This document shows positions 15,732 through 18,171 of a DNA stretch of 18,171 nucleotides, piece after piece (the stretch's first letter is position 1; each line of letters starts with the position of its first letter). The notes below the pieces were generated by a model. That model made no database searches. It was not told where the DNA came from and saw nothing but the letters and a program-made list of their open reading frames with translations. The translations under genes and the position numbers were made by a program. Source of the stretch: Desulfobacteraceae bacterium (GTDB lineage Bacteria; Desulfobacterota; Desulfobacteria; Desulfobacterales; BuS5); assembly GCA_030592105.1 (NCBI GenBank), contig JAUVKE010000012.1, positions 1-18,171 of the forward strand, read 5' to 3'.

Positions 15732-17486
15732 ATGAAAAAAAAAATTATTTATACTGTTTTATCATTAATAGTTTTTATTTTACCTTTATTTGCAGAAGAG
15801 TTATATCCTACCAAGGGCTGGAAAGACCAGTTAAACCCCATAGCAAGCCAGGAGGCTGTAACCGGGGGTGAAATTCTAATTTTTGCGGGGCAATACCCAA
15901 AAAGCCTGAATTATTATCTCGACAACAATGTTTTATCCTCTGAAATTTTTAGTTCCATGTACGATACCCTGTTGGGTGTCAATCCCATTAGCCTGGCCTA
16001 TGAACCTTCCCTTGCTTCGGCCTGGTCCATATCCGATGATAAAACAAAATTTACCTTTTATATTGATAAAGGTGCTCTATGGAGTAACAACAAACCTGTT
16101 ACAGCGCATGATGTTAAATTTACATATGATGTAATTATGAATCCCAAAAACCTCACCGGCCCCCATAAGGTGGAGATGGAACGTTTTTATCCACCGGTCA
16201 TAATTGACGAAAATACCATATGTTTTACTGCAAAGGATGTTCACTGGAAAAATCTTGGTTCAGTGGGAAGCCTTAATATCCTCCCTGAAAATGCTCTGAA
16301 GAACCTGGATTTCAACAAAGTTAATTTTTCTTTTCCCGTGGTTTCAGGCCCCTGTGAACTCGGAAAGCTCAACGAGGGTATTTCTATTTCTTTAAAGCGA
16401 AGGGAAAACTGGTGGCAGCGTAATAGACTAAGGGTTAAATCAACAGGAAATTTTGAAATATTAAAATTTAAATTTTACGCAGAAAGGGAGAATGCTTTTG
16501 AAGCCTTTAAAAAAGGGATGATAGATATTTTCCCCGTGTATACTTCGCGGATATGGGTCAATGAAACCGGTGGGGATAAATTTTTAAAAAACTGGATAGG
16601 AAAACAGAAAATTTATAATTGTCGACCCGTGGGATTTCAGGGCTTTGCCATGAATTTAAGAAAATTTCCTTTTGATGATAAAGCAACCAGAATGGCCATG
16701 TGTTATCTCCTTGATCGAAAAAAAATGAACACCACCTTAATGTATGACCAGTATTTTCTGCACAAGTCATACTTTGAAGATCTTTATACAAAAGATAATC
16801 CATGCAAAAATCCTCCTTTTAAAATGGACAAGGATAAAGCAAGAAAATTATTAAAAAATGCAGGGTGGATCGTAAATCCAAAAACAGGATTTCTGGAAAA
16901 AAAAAATAAAAAGTTTTCTTTCAAATTTTTAACAAGGAGCGCAGCTTCTGAAAAATTTATTTCAATTTATGCCCAGGACCTTAAAGATGCGGGGATTGAA
17001 CTGATTATAGATAAAAAGGACTGGGCTGCATGGGCAAGGGATATGGATGAATTCAACTTTCAGATGACCTGGGCTGCATGGGGGTCAGGTATTTTTAAAG
17101 ATCCTGAGGGGATGTGGTCGTCAAAAGAGGCTGCCCGAAAGGGAGGAAGCAACATCACCGGTTTGAAAAACAGCAGGGTTGACAAATTAATAGACCAGCA
17201 AAAACATATTTTTGATGTGAATAAAAGAAATGAAATCTACAGACATATAGATGAAATTATTTATAATGAATACCCTTACGTACTTTTATGGAATATTGAC
17301 TATACCAGATTATTATACTGGAACAAATTTGGAACCCCGGACTCTGTTCTTTCAAAATATGGAGATGAAAGAAGCGCTTACTGGTACTGGTGGCTCGATG
17401 AAGACTCAAGGGACGACCTTAAAAGCGCCATGGAACATAAAAACTTTATAACGCCGAAAGAACCGGCTGTATATTTTTTTAAATAG
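15732..17486 (+). CDS. YejA-like extracellular solute-binding protein (SBP family 5)
   Basis: The 584-residue protein begins with a clear Sec signal peptide (KKK, then hydrophobic 5-20, likely cut after A21 in LFA-EE) without a lipobox cysteine, so it is periplasmic. It is a family 5 (oligopeptide-type) binding protein, shown by LASAWSISDDKTKFTF (about 94-109), WSNNKPVTAHDVKFTYD (117-133) and SGPCELG. Blocks such as GFAMNLRKFPFDDKATRMAMCYLLDRKKMN, SYFEDL and GIFKDPEGMWSSKEA recall YejA, the binding protein of the YejABEF peptide importer. The start is 4 nt after dapB, with AAAGG about 10 nt upstream. No permease or ATPase gene of the transporter is in the window; the gene downstream is DUF2889. 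The true ligand is unknown; peptides are likely from the family. Confidence 0.86.
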   Translation: MKKKIIYTVLSLIVFILPLFAEELYPTKGWKDQLNPIASQEAVTGGEILIFAGQYPKSLNYYLDNNVLSSEIFSSMYDTLLGVNPISLAYEPSLASAWSISDDKTKFTFYIDKGALWSNNKPVTAHDVKFTYDVIMNPKNLTGPHKVEMERFYPPVIIDENTICFTAKDVHWKNLGSVGSLNILPENALKNLDFNKVNFSFPVVSGPCELGKLNEGISISLKRRENWWQRNRLRVKSTGNFEILKFKFYAERENAFEAFKKGMIDIFPVYTSRIWVNETGGDKFLKNWIGKQKIYNCRPVGFQGFAMNLRKFPFDDKATRMAMCYLLDRKKMNTTLMYDQYFLHKSYFEDLYTKDNPCKNPPFKMDKDKARKLLKNAGWIVNPKTGFLEKKNKKFSFKFLTRSAASEKFISIYAQDLKDAGIELIIDKKDWAAWARDMDEFNFQMTWAAWGSGIFKDPEGMWSSKEAARKGGSNITGLKNSRVDKLIDQQKHIFDVNKRNEIYRHIDEIIYNEYPYVLLWNIDYTRLLYWNKFGTPDSVLSKYGDERSAYWYWWLDEDSRDDLKSAMEHKNFITPKEPAVYFFK

Positions 17487-17533
17487 TCCCTGAACTAAAA
17501 CTACTGATAAAAAGCTGTAAAGGGAGAATAAAA

Positions 17534-18049
17534 TTGGCACTCTTAGAAAGAAACAAACATATTAAAGCGGATCTTATTGAAAAAGGGATTTTAAAAATAG
17601 ATATATCGATGATAGATAATGTTCATCAGATCTCCACAAGTTTTATTATTTCTTTTCCTGAAAAGATGATTAAGCACGCAGAAGCAGACTTTAAAAGAGC
17701 TCCGTATCTTGGTGTATGTAAATTAATGAACAAAAAAATGGAAGCCCTCAAGGGGATAAAGCTTGATCGCGGGTTCACGCAAAAAGTTGTACATGCTATT
17801 GGGGGCGAAAAAGGTTGTCACCATCTTGTGGATCAAACTCTGGAAATGGCAAAAAGTCTATCCCAGTTCATAGATAAAGCCTATAATATACCCATAAACG
17901 ATTTACTGGATAATGCCCCTTTACTCAGGGAAAAAGTACTCGATGTTTATCCTGAAGCCAAAAATATGTGCTGGGCATATAATCTGGACAACAACCATCT
18001 TTTTACAAAAGATATTAAATGCGGACTTAAAGGAGACCTTATTATTTAA
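17534..18049 (+). CDS. DUF2889-family protein, TTG start
   Basis: The 171-residue protein fits the DUF2889 family by its middle block: APYLGVCKLMNKKMEALKGIKLDRGF (56-81) and IGGEKGCHHLVDQTLEMAKSL (89-109), the equivalent of the family's GC-T/H-HL motif. C62, C95, H96 and H97 could bind a metal, though that is only inference. Function is not known. No signal peptide or membrane segment is visible. The start is a TTG at 17534, supported by GGGAG about 7 nt upstream (agggagaataaaa); the first ATG comes only at residue 26 and would lose part of the likely domain. It follows the YejA-like gene by 47 nt on the same strand and may belong to the dapB transcript. Confidence 0.78.
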   Translation: MALLERNKHIKADLIEKGILKIDISMIDNVHQISTSFIISFPEKMIKHAEADFKRAPYLGVCKLMNKKMEALKGIKLDRGFTQKVVHAIGGEKGCHHLVDQTLEMAKSLSQFIDKAYNIPINDLLDNAPLLREKVLDVYPEAKNMCWAYNLDNNHLFTKDIKCGLKGDLII

Positions 18050-18066
18050 ATTATTAAGGATCGTAA

Positions 18067-18171
18067 ATGAAATTACTTGAACGAAATTGTTTGTCTTTTT
18101 GTCCATCTACTGCGTTACATCAAAGGCCGAATACATCAAGTATTCAACCTTTAATGCGCCTTGTATATGAA
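18067..18171 (+). CDS. Doubtful open frame running off the right edge
   Basis: An ATG at 18067 with AAGGA six nt upstream opens a frame that stays open to the window end (MKLLERNCLSFCPSTAL...). Its first residues (LLERN) resemble the start of the DUF2889 protein just before it (MALLERN). However most of the frame lies over the extragenic palindrome at 18118-18156, so it is more likely a gene start interrupted by a repeat, or chance, than an intact gene. Confidence 0.2.
   Translation, partial: MKLLERNCLSFCPSTALHQRPNTSSIQPLMRLVYE
18118..18156. repeat. Extragenic palindrome at the right edge
   Basis: gaatac (18129-18134) pairs with gtattc (18140-18145) around a 5-nt loop; aaagg (18122-18126) pairs with ccttt (18148-18152) and cat with atg farther out, with mismatches between. 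It follows the DUF2889 gene. The shape suits a REP-like intergenic repeat; whether it recurs in the genome cannot be told from this window. Confidence 0.5.

Overview
This AT-rich window looks like bacterial chromosome from a sulfate-reducer-like member of the Desulfobacterota, probably Desulfobacterales. That placement is inferred from the gene set: futalosine-type menaquinone synthesis, a plant-type DapB, a YkgJ-type cysteine-cluster protein, a YejA-like binding protein and a DUF2889 protein. No rRNA, tRNA, CRISPR array, phage gene or intact transposase was seen. Most of the window is core metabolism and housekeeping; the unusual material lies mainly in the spaces between genes.

Layout. (1) 1-2015, minus strand: biotin genes bioB then bioA, with bioA cut by the window edge. 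(2) 2016-2728: a 0.7 kb gene-free mosaic of inverted repeats with one candidate promoter. (3) 2729-7820, plus strand: glnE (adenylyl transfer on glutamine synthetase), then mqnX and mqnA, two steps of the futalosine menaquinone pathway. (4) 7956-8989, minus strand: a YkgJ-family cysteine-cluster gene overlapped by 4 nt by a small unknown gene. (5) 9021-9384: a 364-bp nested inverted-repeat element. (6) 9394-14456, minus strand: the conserved block rpmH-rnpA-yidD-yidC-jag-mnmE, which links ribosome protein L34, RNase P, membrane-protein insertion, an RNA-binding protein and tRNA wobble modification. The rpmH gene is only 45 codons. (7) 14457-14896: an AT-rich divergent spacer with a perfect 30-bp palindrome next to a TATAAT box. 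(8) 14897-18049, plus strand: plant-type dapB, a YejA-like solute-binding protein and a DUF2889 protein started at TTG, followed by another extragenic palindrome at the right edge.

No complete novel system is evident. The points most worth a second look are: a BioB that lacks one auxiliary-cluster cysteine and carries another next to the conserved arginine; a yidD that seems to need a non-AUG (ATT) start; families of intergenic inverted repeats, one of which forms the leader of glnE; the coupled YkgJ/112-aa pair; and a YejA-like binding protein paired with dapB but without its permease in view.
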